A stretch of DNA of 64,000 nucleotides, taken from assembly GCA_015231825.1 (NCBI GenBank), contig JADGAV010000001.1:186001-250000 (forward strand), given 5' to 3'. The DNA comes from SAR324 cluster bacterium (GTDB lineage Bacteria; SAR324; NAC60-12). Made by a program: the position numbers and the translations under genes. This document shows positions 18,670-28,078 of the stretch, piece by piece. The number at the start of each line of letters is the position of its first letter. Positions within the stretch are counted from its first letter, which is position 1. The notes under the pieces are model-generated. The model was not told the DNA's origin, did no database searches, and worked only from the letters and a program-made list of their open reading frames with translations.

Positions 18670-19349
18670 AAGTTCTTTTCAGTTATTTGAAATGGGGCTT
18701 GTTCTTTAGTTCCGCAGTTCTTTTTGTTTTGGCAGTACAATGGGTGCGGCAGCAACCACCGATGCCCACGCAGGAGGGATGGCCCTACCAAGTGGTAGAA
18801 AGTTTGGATCAAGCCGGTGATTTGTTTCATGCTTTGAAAGCCTTACCGCGCGCCCTCAATGATCCGCAGAGCCGACAAGCCGCCCTCAAATTTCAAAATG
18901 CGATTGTTCAACGCAAAGCAAAAGCACCATCGGCCCTCCATCAGTTGGATCAGGAAATTATGGGAACCGAACGTCGCTATAAAGTCCCGAGACTGATTTT
19001 CTCAAAGGGAGTGATTGCCGATTTGGAGCAAAACGATCAAGAGGCATTGCACTGGTACCAAAAAGCGATTGAAATGAAACCGGGCATGTCAATCGGATAT
19101 GTCCATCAAGCTCTTGTGTATGAACGTTTGGGAGCATTGGCAAAGGCTGCTGAATCTTTTCAGAAAGCGTTGGTTTTGGATAAAAACGCCCCGCTTTCTC
19201 ATTTCCATCACGGTCTTTTCTGGGCTCGTTCTACTGATCAACAGGAAAAGGCTCTGGCAGAGGCTGATTTTTTGGAAGAAATTCGTCCTGTCTATGCCAA
19301 AATTATTAGAGACACTTTGGAGCAAAAAGAACTTTTTGCTAATTTTTAA
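18666..19349 (+). CDS. TPR-repeat protein, membrane-anchored
   Basis: N-terminal TM, TPR-like repeats (EALHWYQKAIEMKPGMSIGYVHQALVYERLG); 4-nt overlap with upstream gene. Confidence 0.65.
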   Translation: MKVLFSYLKWGLFFSSAVLFVLAVQWVRQQPPMPTQEGWPYQVVESLDQAGDLFHALKALPRALNDPQSRQAALKFQNAIVQRKAKAPSALHQLDQEIMGTERRYKVPRLIFSKGVIADLEQNDQEALHWYQKAIEMKPGMSIGYVHQALVYERLGALAKAAESFQKALVLDKNAPLSHFHHGLFWARSTDQQEKALAEADFLEEIRPVYAKIIRDTLEQKELFANF

Positions 19350-19362
19350 TCAAGGTCTTCGT

Positions 19363-19560
19363 ATGAATTTTTCTTCCAAATATATGATTTTTTGGATTGC
19401 TATTGTGACAATCGCCTTTGTCGTTGATTATATTGGGCTGCTGCAACGTGCAGAGCTGGATGGGAAATCTTTTTTCATTGGCCTCATTGTTGGATTTTTG
19501 GTGATGAAATTTGCTCCAAATGTTCAGAACTCTGAAACTGAAGGGAAGGAGAAGGAATGA
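19363..19560 (+). CDS. Small membrane protein (two predicted TM)
   Basis: MNFSSKYMIFWIAIVTIAFVVDYIGLLQRAELDGKSFFIGLIVGFLVMKFAPN...; ATGA overlap with the Sco gene. Confidence 0.5.
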   Translation: MNFSSKYMIFWIAIVTIAFVVDYIGLLQRAELDGKSFFIGLIVGFLVMKFAPNVQNSETEGKEKE

Positions 19561-20204
19561 TGCGAGCTGCTTTTATTCGAATCATTGCTATTGGAATAGT
19601 GGTTGCCGCCCCTTTTATTTTGTGGTGGCAATGGAAAAATCAACAATCATCCGGTTCCTTCGATATCCGGGCCGCGTTTGAGGGAACTCCAGTTGTGGCT
19701 CCTCGGCTAAAACCAGTCAATATTTACGAATTTGATCAAACCTGGATCACACAGAATAATCAACGCGTACAACTGCAATCTTTTCGTGGAAAACCGGCTT
19801 TGGTTGGGTTTATTTATACCCAATGCCCCACTGCTTGTTCTGTGATGACTTTGAAAATGAAAGAAGTGGAAAACTGGTTGCCGGCGACGGTTAGAGAGCG
19901 GATGCACTTTTTAAGTTTCAGCATAGACCCGGAGCGGGATACTCCTGAACACTTAAAAGAATACGCATTCCGCTTCCAAAGCACCGGATCTCAATGGCAA
20001 TTTATGGCCAGTGAGATTCGCCAGGTCAAAGAATTGGCGAAAGCATTTTCCTTCTACTTTAAAAAAGAAGGGGAGTTTTTTGTGCACTCGGATATGATGG
20101 CTGTGGTTGATCAAAATGGGACGATTCGTCAACAGTTTTGGGGCAGTCCGGCACCTGATGAAATTGCAGCGGCATTCAAAAAACTGGATGAGGCTGAAAG
20201 ATGA
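19557..20204 (+). CDS. SCO1/SenC/PrrC-family copper chaperone
   Basis: GFIYTQCPTACSVMTLKM (CxxxC), SFSIDPERDTPEHLKEYA. Confidence 0.88.
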   Translation: MMRAAFIRIIAIGIVVAAPFILWWQWKNQQSSGSFDIRAAFEGTPVVAPRLKPVNIYEFDQTWITQNNQRVQLQSFRGKPALVGFIYTQCPTACSVMTLKMKEVENWLPATVRERMHFLSFSIDPERDTPEHLKEYAFRFQSTGSQWQFMASEIRQVKELAKAFSFYFKKEGEFFVHSDMMAVVDQNGTIRQQFWGSPAPDEIAAAFKKLDEAER

Positions 20205-20983
20205 TGAGCTTGTTAAAAACAATCAAAGGGAAGTTTATCCTCCTCTTGTGGATCCTGGTCTTGAGCATGGCCCTGGCAATCAAATTTTACTTTATTCCGC
20301 AAACCGATCGATTTTTAGAAAAATCTGTAGAACATGATATGAAACGGAACATGGAGGCATTCACCAAAATCATTGTCACCGTGGTCAAGGCTGCCGATGG
20401 GAATCATCAGGTTGTGCGGCGAGCACTGGGCAATATCAACGCTGACCCTGATATTCCTGTAACGCTTCTGAGAAGTCAGGCCATTGCTAATCAATTTGGA
20501 GAAGTTTCAAAAAAAAACACGCAAACTCTTCGGGATGAACGTGTCTTCCGAGAAGGTCTGCCGATTTTTCAAAAAAAGCAAACAAAATTTGAATACGCCT
20601 TTCCTTTAAAAGCCGAAAAAGTATGTCAAACCTGTCATCTGAGCGAAGACAAAACTAAAGTTGTTCCAATTGGTTATGTCCTTGGGGTAGCAGTGGCCTC
20701 AGTTCCCTTTGATGCACTGAGAGAAAATAACCTGTTTTTCTTTGTTAAAGATTTGTTTGTCGTCAATATGATTCTGTTCACCCTGGCGTTGCTTGCAATT
20801 TACCTGGTGTTTTATTTCCTGGTCAATCGTCCCCTGGAAAACCTTCAAACTTCTCTTTCAGATCTTACTGCTGATGAGGACGAATATCATCAATTTGAAA
20901 TGGAAGATAATGTTCATGATGAAATTGCAATTCTTGAACTCCATATTAAAGAGCTTGTGAAACGTCTTCCATCAAAAGAATAA
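20201..20983 (+). CDS. Membrane protein with DUF3365-like periplasmic domain and one CxxCH heme-c motif
   Basis: N-terminal TM, AEKVCQTCHLSEDK, GYVLGVAVASVPFDALR, second TM then HAMP-like tail. Confidence 0.7.
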   Translation: MMSLLKTIKGKFILLLWILVLSMALAIKFYFIPQTDRFLEKSVEHDMKRNMEAFTKIIVTVVKAADGNHQVVRRALGNINADPDIPVTLLRSQAIANQFGEVSKKNTQTLRDERVFREGLPIFQKKQTKFEYAFPLKAEKVCQTCHLSEDKTKVVPIGYVLGVAVASVPFDALRENNLFFFVKDLFVVNMILFTLALLAIYLVFYFLVNRPLENLQTSLSDLTADEDEYHQFEMEDNVHDEIAILELHIKELVKRLPSKE

Positions 20984-21003
20984 AATTATTACCAAAAAAT
21001 TGA

Positions 21004-22200
21004 TCAACCATAAGTTCCGTCTATTCTTGGATGGATGAGAATGGGAAAGAAAATGAACAAAAAAGCGCCAAATGCAGAGAGCCAAAATAGTTGAGAGAGG
21101 ATGATCCATAGCCGATAGAGGGTCGGGTCCAGCATCGGAAAAATAATTCGAATCAAGGCAGCAAAGAGGAGCAGGGCAAAAATCGGGAACAGCGAACGAG
21201 GAGGATCAAAGACATTACGACCGGTGTGACCCAGTGATACCCGTGCCATCATCCCGAAGCTTATCATCCCGATTCCTCCGAAGCCGAAGGCGTGGACTGC
21301 CAGAAATGGGGAAAATCCGTAGAGAACAGAGAGGGTTTTCAGGGCAAATCCGAGTGTTATCATTGCGTAGCCAAGGAAAAGTATCCAGAGCAGTGGTTTT
21401 TTCCAGATTCCTAAAGTGTGCCAACCGGCAAGCCGGATTCCATGAAGTAAAAACAGTGATCCTGCCAGGCCAGCACTGAAATTCGAAAAAGGAGCTGTCA
21501 GCTCGGTCAGCCAGTATATTAGAAAAAGGGGGAGAATTGAAATATCAAGCCATTTCCAATTAAGCAATTCGACCGGACTGTCTACTCCTCGGGCGATAAA
21601 AAGGGGGATCACTCTTCTTCCCATGATGAACACCAGGGCCAGAATCAAATAAAAACCGGAATACAATCCATCGTGCGTTCCGGTTTGAAGAATCCCGAGG
21701 ATCCCCAGATAAAATACGATGTTGCTGCCGAGCAGTAAAAGCAATATTCCCACAATCCCGAGATTTCTCCAATTTCCGGATTTGCAGATGGGAAAAGCAA
21801 GAGAAAGAATTAGTAGAAAAAGAAACATGATATCAAAGAATGCCACGCTCTCGAGTGGAACCAATGATCCGAAAAACGGAAGCACACGAGCCGCGAGCCA
21901 GCATAAAAAAAGCCCCAGCAGGGGGTAGCCATGGAGGGTTTGTACTTCGGTCCAGTTTTTCACTGCCGTTAAAAGAAACCCTGCAATAACAGCAATACAA
22001 TATCCAAAAATCATCTCGTGTGCATGCCATGTGACGGGGGCAAAATGTGAAAATTGCAGATCACAGAATCCAATGTAGATACCCATCCATAAAAGGATTG
22101 ATAAAAATGCGAAACTTGCAGCCCCAAGAAAAAAAGGGCGAAATCCTAAATTTAAAAAAGCATATTTACGAGGGCTTGTTTTTTGATCAGTTCCGGTCAT
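21004..22200 (-). CDS. nnrS: NnrS family protein
   Basis: LGFRPFFLGAASFA, TWHAHEMIFGY, AVIAGFLLTAVKNWT; polytopic. Confidence 0.88.
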   Translation of the reverse strand: MTGTDQKTSPRKYAFLNLGFRPFFLGAASFAFLSILLWMGIYIGFCDLQFSHFAPVTWHAHEMIFGYCIAVIAGFLLTAVKNWTEVQTLHGYPLLGLFLCWLAARVLPFFGSLVPLESVAFFDIMFLFLLILSLAFPICKSGNWRNLGIVGILLLLLGSNIVFYLGILGILQTGTHDGLYSGFYLILALVFIMGRRVIPLFIARGVDSPVELLNWKWLDISILPLFLIYWLTELTAPFSNFSAGLAGSLFLLHGIRLAGWHTLGIWKKPLLWILFLGYAMITLGFALKTLSVLYGFSPFLAVHAFGFGGIGMISFGMMARVSLGHTGRNVFDPPRSLFPIFALLLFAALIRIIFPMLDPTLYRLWIILSQLFWLSAFGAFLFIFFPILIHPRIDGTYG

Positions 22201-22727
22201 ATTGTTCCTGACAAAAGTGAGTGTTCTCTTGGAAGACTTTGCTTTTTATGTCGGGAGTGTTTGATTTTGCTTATCCCCGCGCAGGGTAAAGATCCAAGTC
22301 TTCCAGAGCAGCAAATATTTTTTTTGTTTCTTCATTGCAGATAATTTCAGTTGGAATAATCGGAACTTTTGGACACAAAGAAGATCCTTCATGAAAGCGT
22401 CTGCGAGACGAAAAGAATTACAATATTAGGATTTTATTTTATTAACAATGTTAATTGAAAAATCTCCAAAATCTGGATTGAAAACGAATCAATGAGAATC
22501 AAAATGAAAATGATTCATTATCCCAACATTAGAAATTCTATCCGCTACAAGTAATTCTTCAAAAAAATTTTGTTAGGATAACGAAATGCCTGGAACTGGT
22601 TTTAAAAAAAGTACAACCCTGCATAAAAAACTTAGCAGCAGGAAAAATCTAAAAATATTGTTTACACGTTGTTGAGGCACCCTTTAAAAGGTGAATGAGC
22701 ACATAATCTTTATCACAAGGAGTACAA

Positions 22728-23195
22728 ATGACCTTAAATAGCCAAAGCATCACGGAAGTCATGAGTCATGAACATTCAGTTTGTGATCAGCTTTTTGAAG
22801 ATGCTGAAATAGCGCTGGCAGATGGGCGAAACGAGGCAGGAGCAAAGCTCGTTCGTTCTTTTGCTGCACACTTGAATCACCATTTTGAAATGGAGGAAAT
22901 TATCTTGTTTCCTGCTTTTGAAGCAGTGACTGGAATGGCGGGAGGACCAACAGCGGTGATGAGAGCGGAGCATCAGCAAATCAGGGGACTGCTGGATCAA
23001 TTGTCTCAAGAATTGGATGCAGAAAATTTTGAAGAGGTCATTGCAATTGGAGAGACCTTGAACATTTTAATTCAGCAGCACAATATGAAAGAAGAAAACA
23101 TGCTCTACCCGATGAGCGATACCCAACTTGCTGAAAATAGGAATGATATCCTTGGAAAATTGAAATCCTTTGAGGGCAGGCAGCATGGAGCATGA
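22728..23195 (+). CDS. Hemerythrin-domain protein
   Basis: MSHEHSVCDQLFEDAE, HLNHHFEMEEIILFPAFE, EHQQIRGLLDQL, HNMKEENMLYPMSD. Confidence 0.85.
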   Translation: MTLNSQSITEVMSHEHSVCDQLFEDAEIALADGRNEAGAKLVRSFAAHLNHHFEMEEIILFPAFEAVTGMAGGPTAVMRAEHQQIRGLLDQLSQELDAENFEEVIAIGETLNILIQQHNMKEENMLYPMSDTQLAENRNDILGKLKSFEGRQHGA

Positions 23196-23433
23196 AATTT
23201 TAAAAACCCGACAGATTGCATTGATTGACTGTCGTGAAATGCTGGCACCAGAGCCTATGATTGCGGTATTGGCGGCAGTTGAAAAAATGAATATTAATGA
23301 GGCCTTGTTGATGCAGCATCGTCAGAAACCGGTCAATCTCTTTCCAAAACTGGAAGACAGAGGACTCCAATATTACCTTGAAGAAGAAAGTGATGGTTCG
23401 ATTCAATTGCTGATCTGGCAGGAAGCGGCATGA
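23185..23433 (+). CDS. DUF2249 domain protein
   Basis: IDCREMLAPEPMIAVLAAVEKMNINEALLMQHRQKPVNLFPKLEDRGL. Confidence 0.75.
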   Translation: MEHEILKTRQIALIDCREMLAPEPMIAVLAAVEKMNINEALLMQHRQKPVNLFPKLEDRGLQYYLEEESDGSIQLLIWQEAA

Positions 23434-24698
23434 AAACGGTCGGTCTCAGTCTTGATCAAGCACCTCCTGAAGACATTCCGATAAGGTTCTTTCTAACTGC
23501 CCCTCTATTTGGTTCTCTCGCGGGTTGTTTGATGCTTTATCAGGGACAGCAGCTATTTCTCTCCGAATGGCTTTTAGAAACAGTTGCTTTCACTCATTTG
23601 CTCACCCTGGGATGGCTTGCCATGATTATGATCGGGGCCAGCTATCAGATGATTTTGGTGCTGGTGGGAGGAAAAGTTCCATTTCTCAGCCTTTCCCGTT
23701 TTGTGCATTTGGGGCTCGCTGGAGGAATCCTGGGATTTGCAGGAGGGTTGATCAATAATCATTCTACCAGTTTCTTTGCCAGCGCTATTGTCCTGTTGGG
23801 GGCTTTAAGCATTTTCGTGATTCAGATCAGCTGGTCGCTCTTTCGGGTGGAAGCCAACCGTCCCACCGTACTGGCCATGCGTATTTCTATTCTTTCATTG
23901 GCACTGACGATAATCCTGGGAGGAATGCTTATCGGGCAAATTGCAGGCTGGTGGAGGGTTCCTTTTGATCGGAGTCTTTTGAAAGGAATCCATCTGACTT
24001 TGGGGTTGCTCGGATGGGTCACTTGTTTGGTGGTTGGTGTCGGATTTCATGTCATTCCGATGTTTTATCTAGCCCGCCCGTTTCCGGTGCGAACTGCCTG
24101 GTGGATTATTTATTTCTTATTGTTGAGCCTGCTGCTCTACCCGGTTGTCAGCTTTTTAGCACTCGATACGAAATGGAAGATGCTGGCTTTTTTGCCCGCA
24201 GGGGTCGGACTTGGGATGTTTCTGATAACCCTGATCGATTTGTTTCGAAAAAGAAGGAGGAAATCAGTCGACACAACGTTGCGGTTCTGGCAGTTTGGAT
24301 TGCTCAATCTGTTTTTCTCTCTTCCGATTTGCCTGGTATTTATTTGGAATTCCAAGCCTGCACTCGGCTTTCTGGGTGTTCTTCTAGTGATCGGATTTGC
24401 GTTGTCTGTCACGAATGGAATGCTTTACAAAATCGTTCCTTTTTTGATTTGGCTTCATCGTTTCAGCCCGCTGCTGGGAAAAGTAAGAGTCCCCTTGATG
24501 AAAGATATTGTCGCAGACGCTTCCGCTCGTCGTCAGTGGCGGGTTTTTGTTCCTGCGATCCTTCTTTTGGCAGCGGGCATTGTCGGGCAGCTGGACTTCC
24601 TTGTTCGCTTTGCAGGGGGGATGTGGACTGCTGCTTCATGGATGCTGTTCATTATTCTTTATAAGGCCAGCCGAATGCGCCCTCCAGAAATTCGCTGA
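23430..24698 (+). CDS. Polytopic membrane protein, NnrS/HCO-superfamily-like
   Basis: FTHLLTLGWLAMIMIGASYQMILVLVGG, IHLTLGLLGWVTCLVVGVGFHVIPMF; overlaps the DUF2249 gene by 4 nt. Confidence 0.6.
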   Translation: MKTVGLSLDQAPPEDIPIRFFLTAPLFGSLAGCLMLYQGQQLFLSEWLLETVAFTHLLTLGWLAMIMIGASYQMILVLVGGKVPFLSLSRFVHLGLAGGILGFAGGLINNHSTSFFASAIVLLGALSIFVIQISWSLFRVEANRPTVLAMRISILSLALTIILGGMLIGQIAGWWRVPFDRSLLKGIHLTLGLLGWVTCLVVGVGFHVIPMFYLARPFPVRTAWWIIYFLLLSLLLYPVVSFLALDTKWKMLAFLPAGVGLGMFLITLIDLFRKRRRKSVDTTLRFWQFGLLNLFFSLPICLVFIWNSKPALGFLGVLLVIGFALSVTNGMLYKIVPFLIWLHRFSPLLGKVRVPLMKDIVADASARRQWRVFVPAILLLAAGIVGQLDFLVRFAGGMWTAASWMLFIILYKASRMRPPEIR

Positions 24699-24800
24699 TA
24701 ATAAATGCTTGAGTTTTCGAATCAAATTTTCCTAAAATATCCTTAACAATTCTTTTTGACCAAAAGCCGTTCCATATCCGATGGAATTCCGAAATATACA

Positions 24801-25676
24801 ATGCTTGGGAGCAACATGAACCAGGAGTTATTCAAATGCGACCTCTCGCTGGAAACTTTTTTTACTCCGGGGCCTGGCGCCAATATTGTTACCCGACCGG
24901 TTATCCCACGAGGGGATGGACAGCCGGTTTATATGAGGGGCGAAATGGGAATGAAGGAGGATGGGAAGCCTCGTGCGATGGTGGCACACAACACGACCCA
25001 TATCGATGTCCCGCTGCATTTTATTGAAGGAGGAGCCGATCTCGACGATGTGCTCAACAATCCTGAATATGGAATCAATCGGCCGATGTTGACCCGTGTG
25101 CTGGATTTGTCAAAATGGCCCGATGCACGGCAATGCCGGGAATGGAACGGAATTCGCTACTGCGAAAAAGTGCTTGAAGAAATGCTTCCCCCGGCGGAAC
25201 TGCTTCGGCAGTACGATGCCCTGCTTGTGCTCACCGGCTTTGGGGCGATCATGCGTCAGGATTCGGAAAGTTTTCTTCCTGACAGTGAGGGTTTTTTTCA
25301 TATGCCATCGCTCACAGTAGAAGTCGCCCAAAGGGTCGCAGAGGCAGAACTGTCGCTACTTGCCATTGATGGGCCGACTTTGGAATACCAAACCCAGGGA
25401 ATTCCCTATCGCATGAGCAGCAGCGTCCATCCCATTCTTCTTGGGAATGATCCGCCGGTGCTGATTTTGGAAGGGGTCGCAGGGGACCGCGTTGAACCCC
25501 AGATTGGCTATATTCCCGAAGAAGGGATGCTGGAAGTGATTCCCAGACGAGCTAATGCCAAAGGGGCGGATGCAGCGCAGGCGAGGGTCTTTCTGAGTTT
25601 TTATAAAGGGGCCGACCAGCGTCAGCAGCTTGAAGAGCTGATCCGGATTGTTTCACCGCAGCAGCTCTTCGGCTAG
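24801..25676 (+). CDS. Cyclase/kynurenine-formamidase-like family protein
   Basis: HNTTHIDVPLHFIEGG metal-binding motif; start codon uncertain (24756/24801/24816). Confidence 0.75.
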   Translation: MLGSNMNQELFKCDLSLETFFTPGPGANIVTRPVIPRGDGQPVYMRGEMGMKEDGKPRAMVAHNTTHIDVPLHFIEGGADLDDVLNNPEYGINRPMLTRVLDLSKWPDARQCREWNGIRYCEKVLEEMLPPAELLRQYDALLVLTGFGAIMRQDSESFLPDSEGFFHMPSLTVEVAQRVAEAELSLLAIDGPTLEYQTQGIPYRMSSSVHPILLGNDPPVLILEGVAGDRVEPQIGYIPEEGMLEVIPRRANAKGADAAQARVFLSFYKGADQRQQLEELIRIVSPQQLFG

Positions 25677-25708
25677 CTTAAAAACGGCTTTCTGTACGGT
25701 ATTCAAAT

Positions 25709-26101
25709 TCAATGAGGGATCACCGCTGTTGCCTCTATCTCAACTTTCGCTCCGTCTTCAATCAGTCCGGCAACGACAATCACGGACATAGCTGGAAAAT
25801 GCCGTCCGATGATTTCCTTGTAATACGTTCCGATCGTTTTGAGGGAAGAACCGTACTCTTCCTTGCTGGTGATGAACCAGGTCATCCTGGTGATGTGCTC
25901 CGGTTTGGCTCCCGCTTCAGCCAGTACTGCAGCAATATTGCGCAGGGACTGTCCCACCTGCTCTGCAAAATTTTCAGAGCAAATCGTTTCGGTTTCATCC
26001 CAGCCTACCTGCCCGGCCACAAAAACTAGTTTTCCTTGCGCAAGCATCCCATTGGAATATCCTTTGGGACGCGGCCACCCTTTGGGGTTTAAAATTTCCA
26101 T
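25709..26101 (-). CDS. RidA/YjgF-family protein
   Basis: MEILNPKGWPRPKGYSNGMLAQGKLVFVAGQVGWD, QVGQSLRNIAAVLAEAGAKPEHITRMTWFIT. Confidence 0.9.
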   Translation of the reverse strand: MEILNPKGWPRPKGYSNGMLAQGKLVFVAGQVGWDETETICSENFAEQVGQSLRNIAAVLAEAGAKPEHITRMTWFITSKEEYGSSLKTIGTYYKEIIGRHFPAMSVIVVAGLIEDGAKVEIEATAVIPH

Positions 26102-26111
26102 AGCGTTCAAA

Positions 26112-26399
26112 TTATCGTTTTTTTCTTGTGTAAACCATGCGGAAGTTTGTAAAAAAATCGACGCAACCACTGCAATCTGCAGTCATTTTTTTTGTATTGA
26201 CAGGTTCCAAACGGACTTCGAAATTGAGATCGCGGTAAGTATCCATCGATTCCTGGGCCATTCTCAGGTCGCCATAAAATCTCAAGTTCCAGCCTTCTGC
26301 AGTTAAAGCAGGGTCAGCGGAAACAGGGCAGTCAGAGGTGGGGACAAAGGTCCCCTGAAATGGATTGCTCTTTGCCGGATTATTCTTGTTTTCAGTCAT
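26112..26399 (-). CDS. Small hypothetical Cys-containing protein downstream of the BCR-like genes
   Basis: MTENKNNPAKSNPFQGTFVPTSDCPVS...TADCSGCVDFFTNFRMVYTRKKR; between the activase and RidA genes. Confidence 0.55.
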   Translation of the reverse strand: MTENKNNPAKSNPFQGTFVPTSDCPVSADPALTAEGWNLRFYGDLRMAQESMDTYRDLNFEVRLEPVNTKKMTADCSGCVDFFTNFRMVYTRKKR

Positions 26400-26415
26400 A
26401 AAGCGTTTTCTCACC

Positions 26416-27228
26416 TCATGCCGCTTCGTTTTGCGCAAGTTTTGCCAGACGATCTTTACCTAAAATCGCGCAGCCCAATGCTCCCACAAATTGCGCCAGA
26501 TCACCTTGCGGGACATTGACTTCGGCGTCTAAACTTTCTTTGACGACATTTGCCATTTTTTCCCAGCGCAAGATTCCGCCAATCAGGGTATATTCCGGTT
26601 CCGCACGGGTTCGTCTCATCAATTGCACGGAACGTTGTGTGAGCGATAAAATCGAACCGTACATAATATCTTCAGGCGGCACTCCTTCTGAAAGGTGACT
26701 GATCACTTCTGATTCCGCAAAAACAGCGCATACTCCCGAGATGGGCACTTCATTCTTGGAAAGGGATAGCAGAGAATCGATATCTTCTGTGGTATAGCCC
26801 ATATAGCGGACAGTTTTTTCTAAAAAAGCTCCTGTGCCGGCAGCACACTTGTCATTCAGCCGAAAAGTCACGACCTTGGCTTTTTCATCCAGTTTACTGA
26901 CCTTCATCGTTTGACCCCCGATGTCGAGCACCGTGCGGGTATTGGGAAAGAGGAACTTTGACCCGCGCGCTGATGCAGTGAGGTCGGTCACCTGAAGATC
27001 ACGAAAAGAAACCTGGTGACGCCCGTATCCTGTGGTGATCGTGTAGGCCATATCGCTCATTTTAAGTCCGGCCGCTGAAGTCGTTTTTTCGGCAACTTTT
27101 TGTGCCGATTCCTGCAGTTTGGACCCGGTTTGTCCCATCTGATGATTGACAATATTTAATTCCTCATCCAGAATAACGGCCTTGGTGTAAGTTGAACCCA
27201 CATCGAGTCCAAGGGTGTACTGTTTCAT
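26416..27228 (-). CDS. BadF/BadG/BcrA/BcrD ATPase-family CoA-enzyme activase subunit
   Basis: [66 protein letters not shown]. Confidence 0.88.
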   Translation of the reverse strand: MKQYTLGLDVGSTYTKAVILDEELNIVNHQMGQTGSKLQESAQKVAEKTTSAAGLKMSDMAYTITTGYGRHQVSFRDLQVTDLTASARGSKFLFPNTRTVLDIGGQTMKVSKLDEKAKVVTFRLNDKCAAGTGAFLEKTVRYMGYTTEDIDSLLSLSKNEVPISGVCAVFAESEVISHLSEGVPPEDIMYGSILSLTQRSVQLMRRTRAEPEYTLIGGILRWEKMANVVKESLDAEVNVPQGDLAQFVGALGCAILGKDRLAKLAQNEAA

Positions 27229-28037
27229 GCGACCTCCTTCTTGGCAGGTTTACGGCTTGCGAAAATGTGATCCAACGCAAATAAAGCTGCTCCGAGAGCA
27301 CCCATAAAATGAGATTCTTCACTCACGTTCACTTTTTTCCCCATTCCTTCTTCCAGTGATTTGATCATCCCGGTATTTCTGGCGACGCCTCCGGTGAATG
27401 TGATTTGGTCCTCAATCCCGACTCTCCGCAATAAACCGATGGACCGGGAAGCAATGGAAAGATGCACGCCCCACAAAATATCTTCGACTTTTTTGCCTTT
27501 TCCCAACCATGCGAGGATTTCTGATTCGGCAAAAACGGTACAGGTGGTGCTGATCCTTACCGGTTTGTCGGAATCAAGGGCGGTGGGGCCGAGCTCATCC
27601 AGGGGGATATCCAGTGCACTGGATGCAGCACCGAGAAAGCGTCCGGTCCCCGCAGCACATTTATCGTTCATGCAGAAATCAACAATTTCTCCATCCGGAC
27701 TGACGCGGATCGCTTTGCTGTCCTGTCCTCCCATATCGATGACGGTTCGCGTATCCGGAAACATATGAACGGCTCCGCGTCCATGGCAGCTGATCTCTGT
27801 GATTTGAGTATTCCCAAAAGTCACTTTGTAGCGGCCGTAGCCTGTTCCGACAACATATTCCACATCTTCATCAGGAATTTTGCCCATATCCAGGGCCTTG
27901 TTGAATGAATTTTGGGCAGCAGCCATCACATTGGCACCCGTATCAATTAATGATCGCCCAACAATTTCTCCTTTTTCGTTGATGACAACGGCTTTCGTCT
28001 GGGTAGAACCCACATCTACTCCTGCTGCATATGCCAT
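27225..28037 (-). CDS. BadF/BadG/BcrA/BcrD ATPase-family CoA-enzyme activase subunit (second)
   Basis: [68 protein letters not shown]. Confidence 0.9.
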   Translation of the reverse strand: MAYAAGVDVGSTQTKAVVINEKGEIVGRSLIDTGANVMAAAQNSFNKALDMGKIPDEDVEYVVGTGYGRYKVTFGNTQITEISCHGRGAVHMFPDTRTVIDMGGQDSKAIRVSPDGEIVDFCMNDKCAAGTGRFLGAASSALDIPLDELGPTALDSDKPVRISTTCTVFAESEILAWLGKGKKVEDILWGVHLSIASRSIGLLRRVGIEDQITFTGGVARNTGMIKSLEEGMGKKVNVSEESHFMGALGAALFALDHIFASRKPAKKEVA

Positions 28038-28078
28038 AGTTTCTCCTATTTTAGTCTATAATTGAAGGAAATGATTGC

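Noticed and set aside
22485-22520. Fur-box-like AATGAGAATCAAAATGAAAATGATTCATT upstream of the hemerythrin gene
   Set aside because: Only loosely matches the Fur consensus and lies in AT-rich DNA; not enough to call.
24014-24664. 216-aa plus-strand ORF
   Set aside because: Out-of-frame within the NnrS-like membrane protein gene; Cys/Ser-rich shadow translation.
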